A stretch of 45,580 nt of DNA. It comes from Deltaproteobacteria bacterium (GTDB taxonomy: Bacteria; Bdellovibrionota; Bdellovibrionia; Bdellovibrionales; Bdellovibrionaceae). The DNA is taken from positions 1-45,580 of the forward strand of contig JABDFK010000010.1 of NCBI GenBank assembly GCA_013286585.1, in the 5' to 3' direction. A model generated the notes under the pieces. The model was not told the origin of the DNA, did not search any database, and saw only the letters and a list, made by a program, of their open reading frames with translations. The position numbers and the translations under genes are program-made. Shown one piece after another: positions 16,017 through 26,758 of the stretch; position 1 is the first letter of the stretch, and every line of letters begins with the position of its first letter.

Positions 16017-17522
16017 ATGACAGACAATAGAAGCATGTCTTCGACAGAGTTCAGTCACGCCACACACACAGCCATCATCAGCGACTTACATCTCTGCGAG
16101 GCAGAGCCCGTTCACACGAAATATCCCCTGTGGAAAAAATTTAAAACCAGAGCCTTCTTCTTCGACAAAACGTTCGGAGAATTTTTGCAGTACATAGAAA
16201 AAGAAGCCCAGGGAAATTCCGTAGAGCTAGTACTCGCCGGCGACATTTTTGACTTCGACAGTGTGCTCAGCTTGCCCGAAGAGCCCGTGTTCCGTATCAC
16301 CTGGCTTGAGCGGCGTCGCGGACTACGGCCAACGCCAGAGCGCTCCAAATACAAAGTGCAGATCATACTGCGCGACCACGCCGAATTTTTTCAACATCTC
16401 AGAGAATTCATTCTGCGCGGCCATCGTGCTGTGTTTATCATTGGCAATCACGATTTGGAGCTGCACTTCCCGCACGTCCAGGCAGAAGTTCTTAGCACCT
16501 TAGATCTGCCCGAAGACAGAAAATCGGCGGTGATTTTTTCCGACTGGTTCTACATCTCTAATCGCGATACTCTGATCGAGCACGGGAATCAATATGACCC
16601 CTACTGCATTTGCGAAGATCCGATCAATCCGTTTTCTCAGGGCTACAATTTTAAAACCATGCGCCTGCCCTTTGGAAATCTGGCGTGTCGCTATTTAATG
16701 AATGGCATGGGATTCTTCAATCCCCACGTCGACACCAATTACATCATGAGCCTACCCGAATACTTTCGTTTCTTTTTTAAATACATGGCCCGGGCCCAGC
16801 CGGACATCGTACTGACCTGGTTTTCGGGATCATTGATCACGCTGTGGAAATCATTTCGCGATCGCCTGGACTTTCAGATTCGAGATCCAATGAAAATTGA
16901 GGACCGGGTGAATCAGATCGCAGCCAGGGCCAATGCTGAACCACGCATGGTCCGCGAATTGAAAGAGCTCTTTGCTACTTCCGCGGCCGAAAATCCATTT
17001 TTAATTGCGCGCGAACTCTGGCTAGATCGGGCTCTGCTGATTTTGATCGCCTTCGTCGGCATCTTGGAGCTGATGATTTTCGTCCGCCAAGTTTTCGAGC
17101 TCTCCTTTTTCTGGGCCTTTATTCCGCTTTTTGTGATGTTGCCCTTTTTTCTTTTCTACAGCCGGTCCATCACCTCCAGGGTTTCAAGCTATAAAGAACC
17201 CGACGAGCGGGTTCTCTCCACTGCGGGGGCGATCACACAAACCAGTCGCATCGTATATGGTCACACTCACCACGCCCGGCATGAAATGATTGGTCCCATT
17301 GAGCATCTAAATTCCGGAACCTGGTCCCCCGCCTTCTTGGACGTGGAGTGCAATCACTCCATCGATAATAAAACCTTCGTGTGGATCACTCCTTCCGAAG
17401 AGGGGCAGCGCCGGGCCCAACTTCTGACATTCAAAGATGGAAAAGCCACAGAGGCCATGGCCACAGCCAAGGAGCAAAGGAAGAAAAAGGCCAAAAGGCT
17501 CTCAGCTGCCGCGGCGCACTAG
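16017..17522 (+). CDS. Membrane-associated calcineurin-like metallophosphoesterase
   Basis: The metal-binding motifs of the calcineurin-like fold are all present: AIISDLHL, VLAGDIFDFDS, IIGNHDLELH, LIEHGNQYDPY and YGHTHHARHE. Two hydrophobic segments (about residues 335-375) sit between the fourth and last motif, and a Lys/Ala-rich tail ends the protein. The family includes UDP-2,3-diacylglucosamine hydrolases, but this protein is about twice their length, so a lipid A role is not claimed. The ATG at 16017 has AAAGGA 2 nt upstream; an in-frame ATG at 16035 is an alternative. Confidence 0.85.
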   Translation: MTDNRSMSSTEFSHATHTAIISDLHLCEAEPVHTKYPLWKKFKTRAFFFDKTFGEFLQYIEKEAQGNSVELVLAGDIFDFDSVLSLPEEPVFRITWLERRRGLRPTPERSKYKVQIILRDHAEFFQHLREFILRGHRAVFIIGNHDLELHFPHVQAEVLSTLDLPEDRKSAVIFSDWFYISNRDTLIEHGNQYDPYCICEDPINPFSQGYNFKTMRLPFGNLACRYLMNGMGFFNPHVDTNYIMSLPEYFRFFFKYMARAQPDIVLTWFSGSLITLWKSFRDRLDFQIRDPMKIEDRVNQIAARANAEPRMVRELKELFATSAAENPFLIARELWLDRALLILIAFVGILELMIFVRQVFELSFFWAFIPLFVMLPFFLFYSRSITSRVSSYKEPDERVLSTAGAITQTSRIVYGHTHHARHEMIGPIEHLNSGTWSPAFLDVECNHSIDNKTFVWITPSEEGQRRAQLLTFKDGKATEAMATAKEQRKKKAKRLSAAAAH

Positions 17523-17590
17523 TCACTGAAATCGATTCTATTTGTTTTTAAGTCCTCCATATGACAACCTTTTTCAGTCAAGGAGGAATT

Positions 17591-17785
17591 ATGGCAGAAG
17601 TTTTAGTGGTGACTAGCAAAGTGAAAAAATACATCAAAGAAAAAGGCGAAATGAACACTTCAGCAGAAACTGTTGACGTGCTTAGCAAAGCCATCGAGCA
17701 ACTCTGTGCTAAAGGCATAGAAGCCGCAAAAGCAGACGGTCGCAAAACCGTTATGGCCAGAGACATCGTCATCGATCACCTTTAG
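17591..17785 (+). CDS. Bacterial histone (single histone fold)
   Basis: A 64 aa protein that is a single histone fold (helix 1 near residues 5-18, long helix 2 near 22-50, short helix 3 at the end). The sequence GRKTVMARDIVIDHL corresponds to the loop 2/helix 3 region RKTVxAxDV of archaeal histones, and the start AEVLVVTSKVKKYIKEKG closely resembles the known Bdellovibrio bacteriovorus histone Bd0055, an abundant chromatin protein reported to bind DNA in an unusual edge-on manner. It has no tails. AAGGAGGAATT directly precedes the ATG at 17591, an optimal site consistent with high expression. It follows the metallophosphoesterase by 68 nt and converges with ligA. Confidence 0.93.
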   Translation: MAEVLVVTSKVKKYIKEKGEMNTSAETVDVLSKAIEQLCAKGIEAAKADGRKTVMARDIVIDHL

Positions 17786-17810
17786 ATTTTATTAAGTTAT
17801 GACTGATAAT

Positions 17811-17837
17811 CCTCAGGGCGCAGTTTGTGCCTTGGGG
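17811..17837. terminator. Stable hairpin between the convergent histone and ligA genes
   Basis: Positions 17811-17822 can pair with 17826-17837 over 12 bp (with G-U pairs) around a 3-nt loop. It lies between two convergent stop codons, where a shared terminator is expected. There is no T-tract on either strand, so it may act with Rho or protect 3' ends instead of terminating alone. Confidence 0.4.
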
Positions 17838-17844
17838 GCGTACA

Positions 17845-20269
<2,425 letters not shown>

Positions 20270-20275
20270 GGCTGC

Positions 20276-21751
20276 ATGGATCTTCTAAAAGCCTCTCTCA
20301 GCGAAATTGCAACAGCCGTCCGATCTAAAAAGGTCTCTGCCCTAGAGGCCACACAGTTTTTCATGAATCGCGCGAAGAAGTTGAATCCGAAAATCAATGC
20401 CTTCATCAGCTTCGACGAAAGCGCGCAAGATCAAGCGCGGAAGATTGATGAACAAGTGAGTCGCGGCGAAGACCCAGGCCCCCTTGCGGGAGTTCCATGG
20501 GGAATCAAGGACATGTTCTGCACCAAAGGACTAAGAACCACAGCGGCCTCCAAAATATTGGAAAACTTTGTTCCGCCCTATGATGCTACTGCCGTGGCCT
20601 TGCTGAAGAAAAATGGCGCGGTGATTCTAGGCAAGCTCAATCAAGACGAGTTCGCCATGGGATCGTCCAGTGAAAACTCTCACTTTGGCGCGGTGAAAAA
20701 TCCGTGGAACTTGAACTGTGTGGCCGGGGGATCCAGCGGAGGCTCTGCGGCGGCGCAGGCGCTGCGAATGGTGGCCGCCAGCACGGGAACCGATACCGGC
20801 GGATCCATTCGACAGCCAGCCAGTTTTTGCGGAGTCGTCGGAGCGAAACCCACCTATGGACGAATCAGCCGCTACGGAATTATTGCCTATGCATCATCAT
20901 TGGATCAAGCAGGCCCGTTAACAAACTCCGTCGAGGACGCAGCGCTGTCGTTAGAAATCATGTGCGGAAAAGACATCAAAGACGGCACAAGCTCTTCACT
21001 GCCTGTCCCATCATGGAAGAAAAATCTAAATCCATCCATGCGGGGTCGAAAAATTGGAGTGCTGAAAGAATATTTCCAGGATGGTGGATTGCATCCCGAA
21101 GTACAAGCGGCGACCGAAAAAGCACTGTCCGAGCTCAAACAGCAGGGCGCAGAAATCGTCGAAGTCTCGGTTCCGCTGACGAAGTATGCTATACCGATGT
21201 ACTACTTGATTGCGGCCAGCGAGGCCTCCAGCAACCTATCCAGATATGACGGGGTCAGGTTTGGCTTTCGCTCTGAGTTCAAGAGCCTGGCGCATATAAA
21301 TCTATCCGAATTTTATTCTAAAACTCGCGGCGAGGGCTTCGGTGCAGAGGTTAAGCGTCGGATCATGCTGGGAACCTATTGTCTTTCCGCCGGATATTAC
21401 GAAGCCTTTTACAACAAAGCCGGGCAAGTTCGAAGAATGCTCCGGGATGAGTTCTCTCTGGCATTTGAAAAATGCGATGTCATCTTGAGCCCCGTCACTG
21501 CTGCTCCGGCGTTCAAATTGAACGAAAGAATTTCAGATCCTTTACAGATGTATTTGAATGATATTTTTACCGTAGCCACAAATTTAGCCGGCCTGCCTGG
21601 CATGAGCGTTCCGTTTGCCACATCCAAAGAGCGATTGCCGATCGGAATCCAACTGATGGCAAATCATTTTCAGGAACAAAAAATGCTAGATGCGGCCTTG
21701 GCTTTAGAGGGCATCTCGGGATTGAAGGGCTTGGTGGCGGATGTCCTTTGA
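20276..21751 (+). CDS. gatA: Glutamyl/aspartyl-tRNA amidotransferase subunit A
   Basis: The amidase that releases ammonia from glutamine for the GatB site. At 491 aa it has normal length. The Ser-cisSer-Lys triad is visible: Lys in PWGIKDMFCTKG, the serine-rich loop AGGSSGGSAAAQA, and nucleophile region TDTGGSIRQPASFCGVVG. It follows gatC after 6 nt and overlaps gatB by 11 nt, so the three subunits are made together. Confidence 0.97.
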   Translation: MDLLKASLSEIATAVRSKKVSALEATQFFMNRAKKLNPKINAFISFDESAQDQARKIDEQVSRGEDPGPLAGVPWGIKDMFCTKGLRTTAASKILENFVPPYDATAVALLKKNGAVILGKLNQDEFAMGSSSENSHFGAVKNPWNLNCVAGGSSGGSAAAQALRMVAASTGTDTGGSIRQPASFCGVVGAKPTYGRISRYGIIAYASSLDQAGPLTNSVEDAALSLEIMCGKDIKDGTSSSLPVPSWKKNLNPSMRGRKIGVLKEYFQDGGLHPEVQAATEKALSELKQQGAEIVEVSVPLTKYAIPMYYLIAASEASSNLSRYDGVRFGFRSEFKSLAHINLSEFYSKTRGEGFGAEVKRRIMLGTYCLSAGYYEAFYNKAGQVRRMLRDEFSLAFEKCDVILSPVTAAPAFKLNERISDPLQMYLNDIFTVATNLAGLPGMSVPFATSKERLPIGIQLMANHFQEQKMLDAALALEGISGLKGLVADVL

Positions 21752-23171
21752 AGCCGTCATTGGTCTTGAAATTCATGCTCAGCTAAAAACACAGAGCAAG
21801 ATTTTTTGCGCGGACTCCACGGTCTTTGAGGCCGGTGACAATGAAAATACGTCGCCAGTCAGCGTCGGGATGCCAGGCACACTGCCCGTGTTGAATGAAC
21901 GGGTTGTGGAACAAGCGATCAAAGCGGGCTTGGCCCTGAACTGCCACATTCGGCCAAAGTCAGTCTTTGCGCGAAAAAATTATTTCTATCCGGATCTTCC
22001 CAAGGGTTACCAAATATCTCAGTATGATCAACCGATTTGCGAACATGGCAGTGTCGAGTTCAAATTGAACGGAAAAGTTCACCAAATCAAGATTGAGCGG
22101 GCCCACCTTGAGGAAGACGCGGGAAAATCCAGTCACTTCGGCGATTACACGTTACTGAACTACAACCGCGCCGGAATTCCACTGCTAGAAATAGTTTCCG
22201 GACCAGATTTAAGATCGGCCGCTGAAGCCGCCGAGTACGCTCGCACCGTTCGGCAGATACTTCGCTACCTCGATGTTTGCGACGGAAACTTAGAGGAGGG
22301 ATCTCTGCGCTGCGATTGCAACGTGAGCGTCCGTCCACGAGGACAAGAAAAGCTGGGAACGAAAGTTGAAATCAAAAATATCAACTCTTTCCGATTTATA
22401 GAAAAGGCCATCGAGTATGAAGTCGAGCGGCAGATTGAGGCCACGGAAAGAGGCCAGAGGATCATTCAGGAAACGCGGCTCTGGGATCCTGATAAAAACA
22501 AGACTTTCAGCATGCGCACCAAAGAGGATGCCCAAGACTACAGATATTTTCCCGACCCCGATCTGCTGCCGGTGATCGTTACAGCGCAAAGTTTAGAAAA
22601 AATGCGGCAAGAAATTCCAGAGCTTCCCCTGGTTAGGGCCCGTCGTTTCGTCAGCCAACTGGGTCTTTCGGAAAACGATGCCGATGTGATGGTTTCTGAA
22701 AAGGACGTGGCCGACTACTTTGAAAAGACAGGCGCCCTCTGTGGAAACTACAAAGCTGCCGCCAACTGGATCATGACTGATCTGCTGCGAGAGCTCAACG
22801 ACGGCAAGTTGTCCATTCGCCAAAGCAAAGTGACGCCAGAAAACTTAGGGGCTCTGATCCAAATGATCGATAGCGGAAAAATTTCAGGGAAAATCGCAAA
22901 GACTATTTTCGCCGACATGTGGTCGACCGGCGACACGGCAGACAAAATCGTGAAGGCCAAGGGCCTTGTACAGATCTCTGATATCTCAGTGATTGAAAAG
23001 ATGATCGATGAAATTTTGACGGGCAACGCCTCTCAGGTGGCCGAATATCGAGCGGGAAAAACCAAACTTCTTGGATTTTTTATCGGCGCGGCAATGAAGG
23101 CTTCCAAAGGTCAGGCCAATCCTGACGTCGTGAACCAAATTTTGTTGAAGAAGCTCCAAGGTGGATCGTGA
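21741..23171 (+). CDS. gatB: Glutamyl/aspartyl-tRNA amidotransferase subunit B
   Basis: Binds the mischarged tRNA and phosphorylates its side chain before amidation. The start FEAVIGLEIHAQLKTQSKIF, the segments PGTLPVLNE, FARKNYFYPDLPKGYQISQYD and LLEIVSGPDLRS, and the C-terminal YqeY-like tail are typical. The length of 476 aa is normal. The overlap with gatA and with the following Ppx/GppA gene (4 nt) implies a longer transcript. Presence of GatCAB implies indirect routes for Gln-tRNA and/or Asn-tRNA; which one cannot be told from this window. Confidence 0.97.
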   Translation: MSFEAVIGLEIHAQLKTQSKIFCADSTVFEAGDNENTSPVSVGMPGTLPVLNERVVEQAIKAGLALNCHIRPKSVFARKNYFYPDLPKGYQISQYDQPICEHGSVEFKLNGKVHQIKIERAHLEEDAGKSSHFGDYTLLNYNRAGIPLLEIVSGPDLRSAAEAAEYARTVRQILRYLDVCDGNLEEGSLRCDCNVSVRPRGQEKLGTKVEIKNINSFRFIEKAIEYEVERQIEATERGQRIIQETRLWDPDKNKTFSMRTKEDAQDYRYFPDPDLLPVIVTAQSLEKMRQEIPELPLVRARRFVSQLGLSENDADVMVSEKDVADYFEKTGALCGNYKAAANWIMTDLLRELNDGKLSIRQSKVTPENLGALIQMIDSGKISGKIAKTIFADMWSTGDTADKIVKAKGLVQISDISVIEKMIDEILTGNASQVAEYRAGKTKLLGFFIGAAMKASKGQANPDVVNQILLKKLQGGS

Positions 23172-24130
23172 AGGTCGCGGCTTTGGATCTAGGCACGAAC
23201 ACATTTCTTTGTTTGATCGCCGAGGTTCAATCGGGAAAGATTGGCCAGATTTACGAAGATCAGGTGCAAGTGGTCAGATTGGGGCAGGGAATGGGTAAGA
23301 CCTCCACGCCGAACATCCGACCGCAATTTCATCCAGAGGCTTTGAAGCGCGCCGAAACGTGTCTCAAAGAATTTTCAAAAGCTATTCAGAAGCATCGCCC
23401 AGAAAAGATTTTGGCGATGGCCACTAGTGCTGCCCGTGACGCCAGCAATGCCGAGGACCTATTTCGAATCGGTCGTGAACTACAGATACCCATCGAAATA
23501 ATTCCTGGAAGCCGCGAGGCTGAAATCACTTACCAGGGTTCAATTTCTGGGCAAAAAGACTTTTCCAAAAATTTCGTGGTCATTGATATCGGTGGTGGGT
23601 CTACAGAAATTATTTTCGGTAAGGGGTCAGAGCTCAAATTCTCGCAAAGCCTAGATATCGGTTGTGTTCGGCTCACAGAAAAGTTTTTGGCGACACAGCC
23701 GGCCTCAGCAAAGAGCTTGCAGGACCTTCGTGGGTTCATCGCGCAAAAACTCGATGGCCTGATACAGGCGGCGCTAAAAAAAGTGCCATTTAATCCTGCC
23801 GCTGATATTGCCCTGGCGGTGGCCGGCACTCCGACAGAGCTTGCGCGCATTCAAATCGGTGGCGAGTTCACTCCCGAAAAAATTGACGGATTTGCTCTTC
23901 AGCAGCGGCAGCTGAACGACTGGTTTTCTGAGTTTTCCCTGTTATCTTCGGAACAGATCACGCAGAAGTTTTCAGTGACCCCCGGCCGTGCCGATGTGAT
24001 CTTAGTGGGTGTGATCATTTTGCAGGAGTTCTGTCGGACTCTAGGCATCGAACATATTTTAGTTTCTACTCGCGGAGTGCGGTTCGGTGTTGCGCTTGAG
24101 ATCGAAAAACGAAAGAAGGAGTCCCTATGA
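23168..24130 (+). CDS. Ppx/GppA-type phosphatase
   Basis: A member of the exopolyphosphatase / guanosine pentaphosphate phosphohydrolase family. The ATPase-fold phosphate loops are visible: ALDLGTNTFLCLIAEV at the N-terminus and FVVIDIGGGSTEIIF around residues 136-150. At 320 aa it has only the catalytic domains, without the C-terminal HD-like part of E. coli Ppx (513 aa). Substrate (polyphosphate or pppGpp) cannot be decided. The GTG start overlaps gatB by 4 nt, and the end overlaps the DUF192 gene by 4 nt. Confidence 0.88.
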   Translation: MKVAALDLGTNTFLCLIAEVQSGKIGQIYEDQVQVVRLGQGMGKTSTPNIRPQFHPEALKRAETCLKEFSKAIQKHRPEKILAMATSAARDASNAEDLFRIGRELQIPIEIIPGSREAEITYQGSISGQKDFSKNFVVIDIGGGSTEIIFGKGSELKFSQSLDIGCVRLTEKFLATQPASAKSLQDLRGFIAQKLDGLIQAALKKVPFNPAADIALAVAGTPTELARIQIGGEFTPEKIDGFALQQRQLNDWFSEFSLLSSEQITQKFSVTPGRADVILVGVIILQEFCRTLGIEHILVSTRGVRFGVALEIEKRKKESL

Positions 24131-24588
24131 TGAAAAAAGCTTTCTTGCTGTGTGCGATGGGTCTTGGTTTCATGTCCACCCATGTTTTGGGATCAGAAAC
24201 AAAGTCCTCGGGCGTTCATTTCACCAAAAAAGTGATTCATGTGGGGAGTGAAAAAATCACTGCCGAAATAGCGAAAAGCAAAGATCAACACGAACGTGGG
24301 CTCATGTATCGCATGGAACTGAAAGACGGCACGGGCATGTTGTTCATCTTCGCGGACGAACAACCGCGAACCTTTTGGATGAAAAATACGTTTATCCCGC
24401 TCAGCATTGGCTATTTTGATGCCAGCAAAAAGCTGATCGACATTCAGGAGATGCAGCCAGTGAAATCGGAAATGGATAATCATCCTCCGATTTATCCCAG
24501 TGCCGGTCCCGCCCAGTACGCGCTGGAAGTTCCACCGGGTTGGTTTCAGCGCAAACATGTGAAGGTGGGCGACGCGCTCTCTTACTAG
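24127..24588 (+). CDS. DUF192 family exported protein
   Basis: A small periplasmic protein of the DUF192 family, function unknown. The signal peptide MMKKAFLLCAMGLGFMSTHVLG is followed by the family core: ERGLMYRMELKDGTGMLFIF, RTFWMKNTFIPLSIGYFD and AQYALEVPPGWFQRKHVKVGD, in the usual order and length. AAGGAG lies 6 nt before the start. It ends the gatCAB - ppx cluster; no clear terminator is seen in the 113 nt before the next gene. Confidence 0.9.
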   Translation: MMKKAFLLCAMGLGFMSTHVLGSETKSSGVHFTKKVIHVGSEKITAEIAKSKDQHERGLMYRMELKDGTGMLFIFADEQPRTFWMKNTFIPLSIGYFDASKKLIDIQEMQPVKSEMDNHPPIYPSAGPAQYALEVPPGWFQRKHVKVGDALSY

Positions 24589-24701
24589 TACTTTGTCCAG
24601 GTCCGGGCGACCGAATTTAGTTTTGCATCACCTTCGAAATATGTTCTAATCGTTCACAGGGTACAGAATGTCCCTCGAGCAGACACATCAAGGAAGAGGC
24701 T

Positions 24702-26009
24702 ATGAACAAGATTTTATCAATCGCAGCTTGCATCTACCTAACAACCCACTTGACCGCCTGTACGAATTCAAAGACAGAAGAGGCCAACGGCGATCAGCCC
24801 GCCGCTGAAACCAGTTTGGAAAATCCAGATGGAAGCCCTCAGGCGTCTGCGAAACCGGCCAATCCTGATGAGGCCCAAGCGGGATTCTTGGATGACCAGC
24901 TTCCAGAAGATTCTATGGGAGCTAAAAAATCTGATACTCCTACGGACACGCCAGCAGTGGCGGCGAATCCCACTCCAGATGCAGCGCCTTTGAGCTTGGA
25001 TGAAAATCCTCCTCCTCCAGCGACAACGGACAATGCGGTTGCTGCTCCCATGGACGGCGATAAAAAAGAAGAGCCCGTAAAGCCGGATGAGGTCGCTAAG
25101 ACTGAAGAAGCTCCGAAACCGAAGGCTTCTCTACAGAAAATTAAAGACGCTCCTTTTCGTGAGGGTGATCAGTTGCTCAACGGAGTGTACATCGCTAGAC
25201 CCGGTGATGATTACGCCAAGATCAGCAATATGGTTTATGGAAATGGCGATAAAGTGGCCGATCTTAAAAGTGCCAATCCGGGCATGAAAAAAGTGAAGCC
25301 AGGAAATAAAGTTTATTACAATTCACCGAAGCGTCCGACAGACGATGCTAAGATGATGAACTACTATGAAGAGGCCGGAATTCCTGCCGAAACTTACGTG
25401 GCTAAAGATGGCGACGACTTGAAAAAAGTTTCGAAGGATTTGGTCGGTTATCCAGAGGGTTGGAAGGAAGTTTGGGCCACGAATGCGGTGGAATCCAAAG
25501 GTAAAATTCCAGCTGGCACCGAGCTAAAATATTGGAAGGGTGCACCTGCTGTTGCGGCCACGACTCCTGGAGCGCCAGATGCTGCAGCGCTGGGATCTGT
25601 GGGAGCCCCGCCTCCGATGACGCCTCCGCCGGACATGCCACCTCCGCCACCGCCTTCGGAATTGGCGAACAACGCGGCTCCGCCTCCACCACCGAATAAT
25701 ATGCCACCGCCTCCTCCAGACAATGCGATGCCGCCTCCGCCTCCGGCCATGGATGCGCAAAATGCGATGCCACCACCTCCTCCGCCACCACCGGTGGAAG
25801 TGGCGCCACCACCTCCGCCTGCGATGGCCATGGGTAAGAAACCGAAAGTTCCAGTGGATGACGGTATGCTGGGTGGTTTAGATCAAGAGACTTTGACTTA
25901 CTTAGCAATGGGCGGAGTTGTTGCTGCGGCAGTAGCGGGATTGATCATCGTCCGTAAGCGCAGAGCACAGAAGGCCGCCGGAGCAGCCTTCGAAGCACAG
26001 GTCAGTTAA
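24702..26009 (+). CDS. LysM-like lipoprotein with C-terminal membrane helix, 435 aa
   Basis: The N-terminus MNKILSIAACIYLTTHLTAC ends in the lipobox LTAC (Cys20). A Pro/Ala/Glu-rich disordered stretch (about 25-140) follows, then two LysM-like modules: residues about 160-206 (GVYIARPGDDYAKISNMVYG) and 220-280 (ETYVAKDGDDLKKVSKDLVG), which may bind peptidoglycan. A second proline-rich stretch (about 305-385) with repeated PPPPP leads to a hydrophobic helix (about 401-420) and a basic tail (RKRRAQK). Together this could span the envelope from a lipid anchor to the inner membrane. AAGGAAGAGG precedes the ATG. Function unknown. Confidence 0.8.
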   Translation: MNKILSIAACIYLTTHLTACTNSKTEEANGDQPAAETSLENPDGSPQASAKPANPDEAQAGFLDDQLPEDSMGAKKSDTPTDTPAVAANPTPDAAPLSLDENPPPPATTDNAVAAPMDGDKKEEPVKPDEVAKTEEAPKPKASLQKIKDAPFREGDQLLNGVYIARPGDDYAKISNMVYGNGDKVADLKSANPGMKKVKPGNKVYYNSPKRPTDDAKMMNYYEEAGIPAETYVAKDGDDLKKVSKDLVGYPEGWKEVWATNAVESKGKIPAGTELKYWKGAPAVAATTPGAPDAAALGSVGAPPPMTPPPDMPPPPPPSELANNAAPPPPPNNMPPPPPDNAMPPPPPAMDAQNAMPPPPPPPPVEVAPPPPPAMAMGKKPKVPVDDGMLGGLDQETLTYLAMGGVVAAAVAGLIIVRKRRAQKAAGAAFEAQVS

Positions 26010-26015
26010 TTAATA

Positions 26016-26381
26016 TTACGCGACTTTTTTGAAAATCAAATCCAAAACGTCTCGGGTTCCCGAGCGTTTTGATTCCACGTAATAGATCAGATCATCAACA
26101 ATTTGCACATCGCGATTGTTTTGGGGCAGGAACTTGATTCCGGCTCCGAAAGAATTGCTCCAAACCACGACGGCATTGATGTCCCGCTCGCGACCTGCGA
26201 CGGAAAAACTCATGTGCAGTTTTTCGCCTGCCCGTAAGAGCTCCACACCGTGAGTTAAAAATGCGCCGGTCAGGCTGATGTTTTTCAGCGTGCCAGTCAC
26301 ATCCTCACGAGCATAGCTTCGACGAAAGGAAACGCTAATGTTCAGTGGGGTTCTCTGTGCGGGGGAATTATCAGTGTTCAC
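26016..26381 (-). CDS. PilZ-like domain protein, 121 aa
   Basis: A single small domain of the PilZ type, a family in which many members bind cyclic di-GMP. The NxSxxG part is present as NISLTGAFL (about residues 38-46), followed by strands LHMSFSV and INAVVVWSNSFGAGIKFL typical of PilZ. The preceding RxxxR motif is not clearly present (the expected place reads RTPLN), so c-di-GMP binding is doubtful. The start is a GTG at 26379-26381 with AAGGAGAT upstream. It is convergent with the LysM gene (6 bp apart). Confidence 0.75.
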   Translation of the reverse strand: MNTDNSPAQRTPLNISVSFRRSYAREDVTGTLKNISLTGAFLTHGVELLRAGEKLHMSFSVAGRERDINAVVVWSNSFGAGIKFLPQNNRDVQIVDDLIYYVESKRSGTRDVLDLIFKKVA

Positions 26382-26758
26382 GACATATCTCCTTCAAATG
26401 AGTACTGTCCCTTCTTCGGATTCCCGAGATAAAACTTAATCATTGAATGAGTATCGTCCTGAAAACTCTGATCTTTCTAATTCTACCGGAGGTTCAAATA
26501 ATATCCTTAAAAATCAAATAGTTGTGTCAATTTAAAACGTCCAGTGATTAGAAGTTATCCGCTTTCCGGAACTTTAAATTTGACAAAAGTCCAGGCTGTC
26601 TAGATAATAGACTCTATAAAACGCCATCGTTTTAGTGCCTCAAAAGTAGATAAATACCCCCAATTAAGAACCAACTCTTCCACCAACTAGCAAATAACCC
26701 ACGACAAAACCAATCAACAAAATTTTAAATTCAGGTTTGTCATCCAAAGGAGTCCTCC
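26382..26758 (+). promoter_or_regulatory. Intergenic region with rho promoter (-35 at 26580, -10 at 26603)
   Basis: This 377-nt gap separates the divergent pilZ-like gene and rho. TTGACA (26580-26585) and GATAAT (26603-26608), 17 nt apart, form a near-consensus sigma-70-type promoter pointing to rho, leaving a leader of about 145 nt. The leader ends in AAAGGAGTCCTCCTTG, in which the ribosome site can pair with bases next to the TTG start. Near-direct repeats ATGAGTACTGTCC (26398-26410) and ATGAGTATCGTCC (26447-26459) lie on the pilZ side. I see no gene here. Confidence 0.7.

Noticed and set aside
25448-25831. Glycine-rich frames antisense to the LysM lipoprotein
   Set aside because: They are mirror images of the proline codons and have no start signals.
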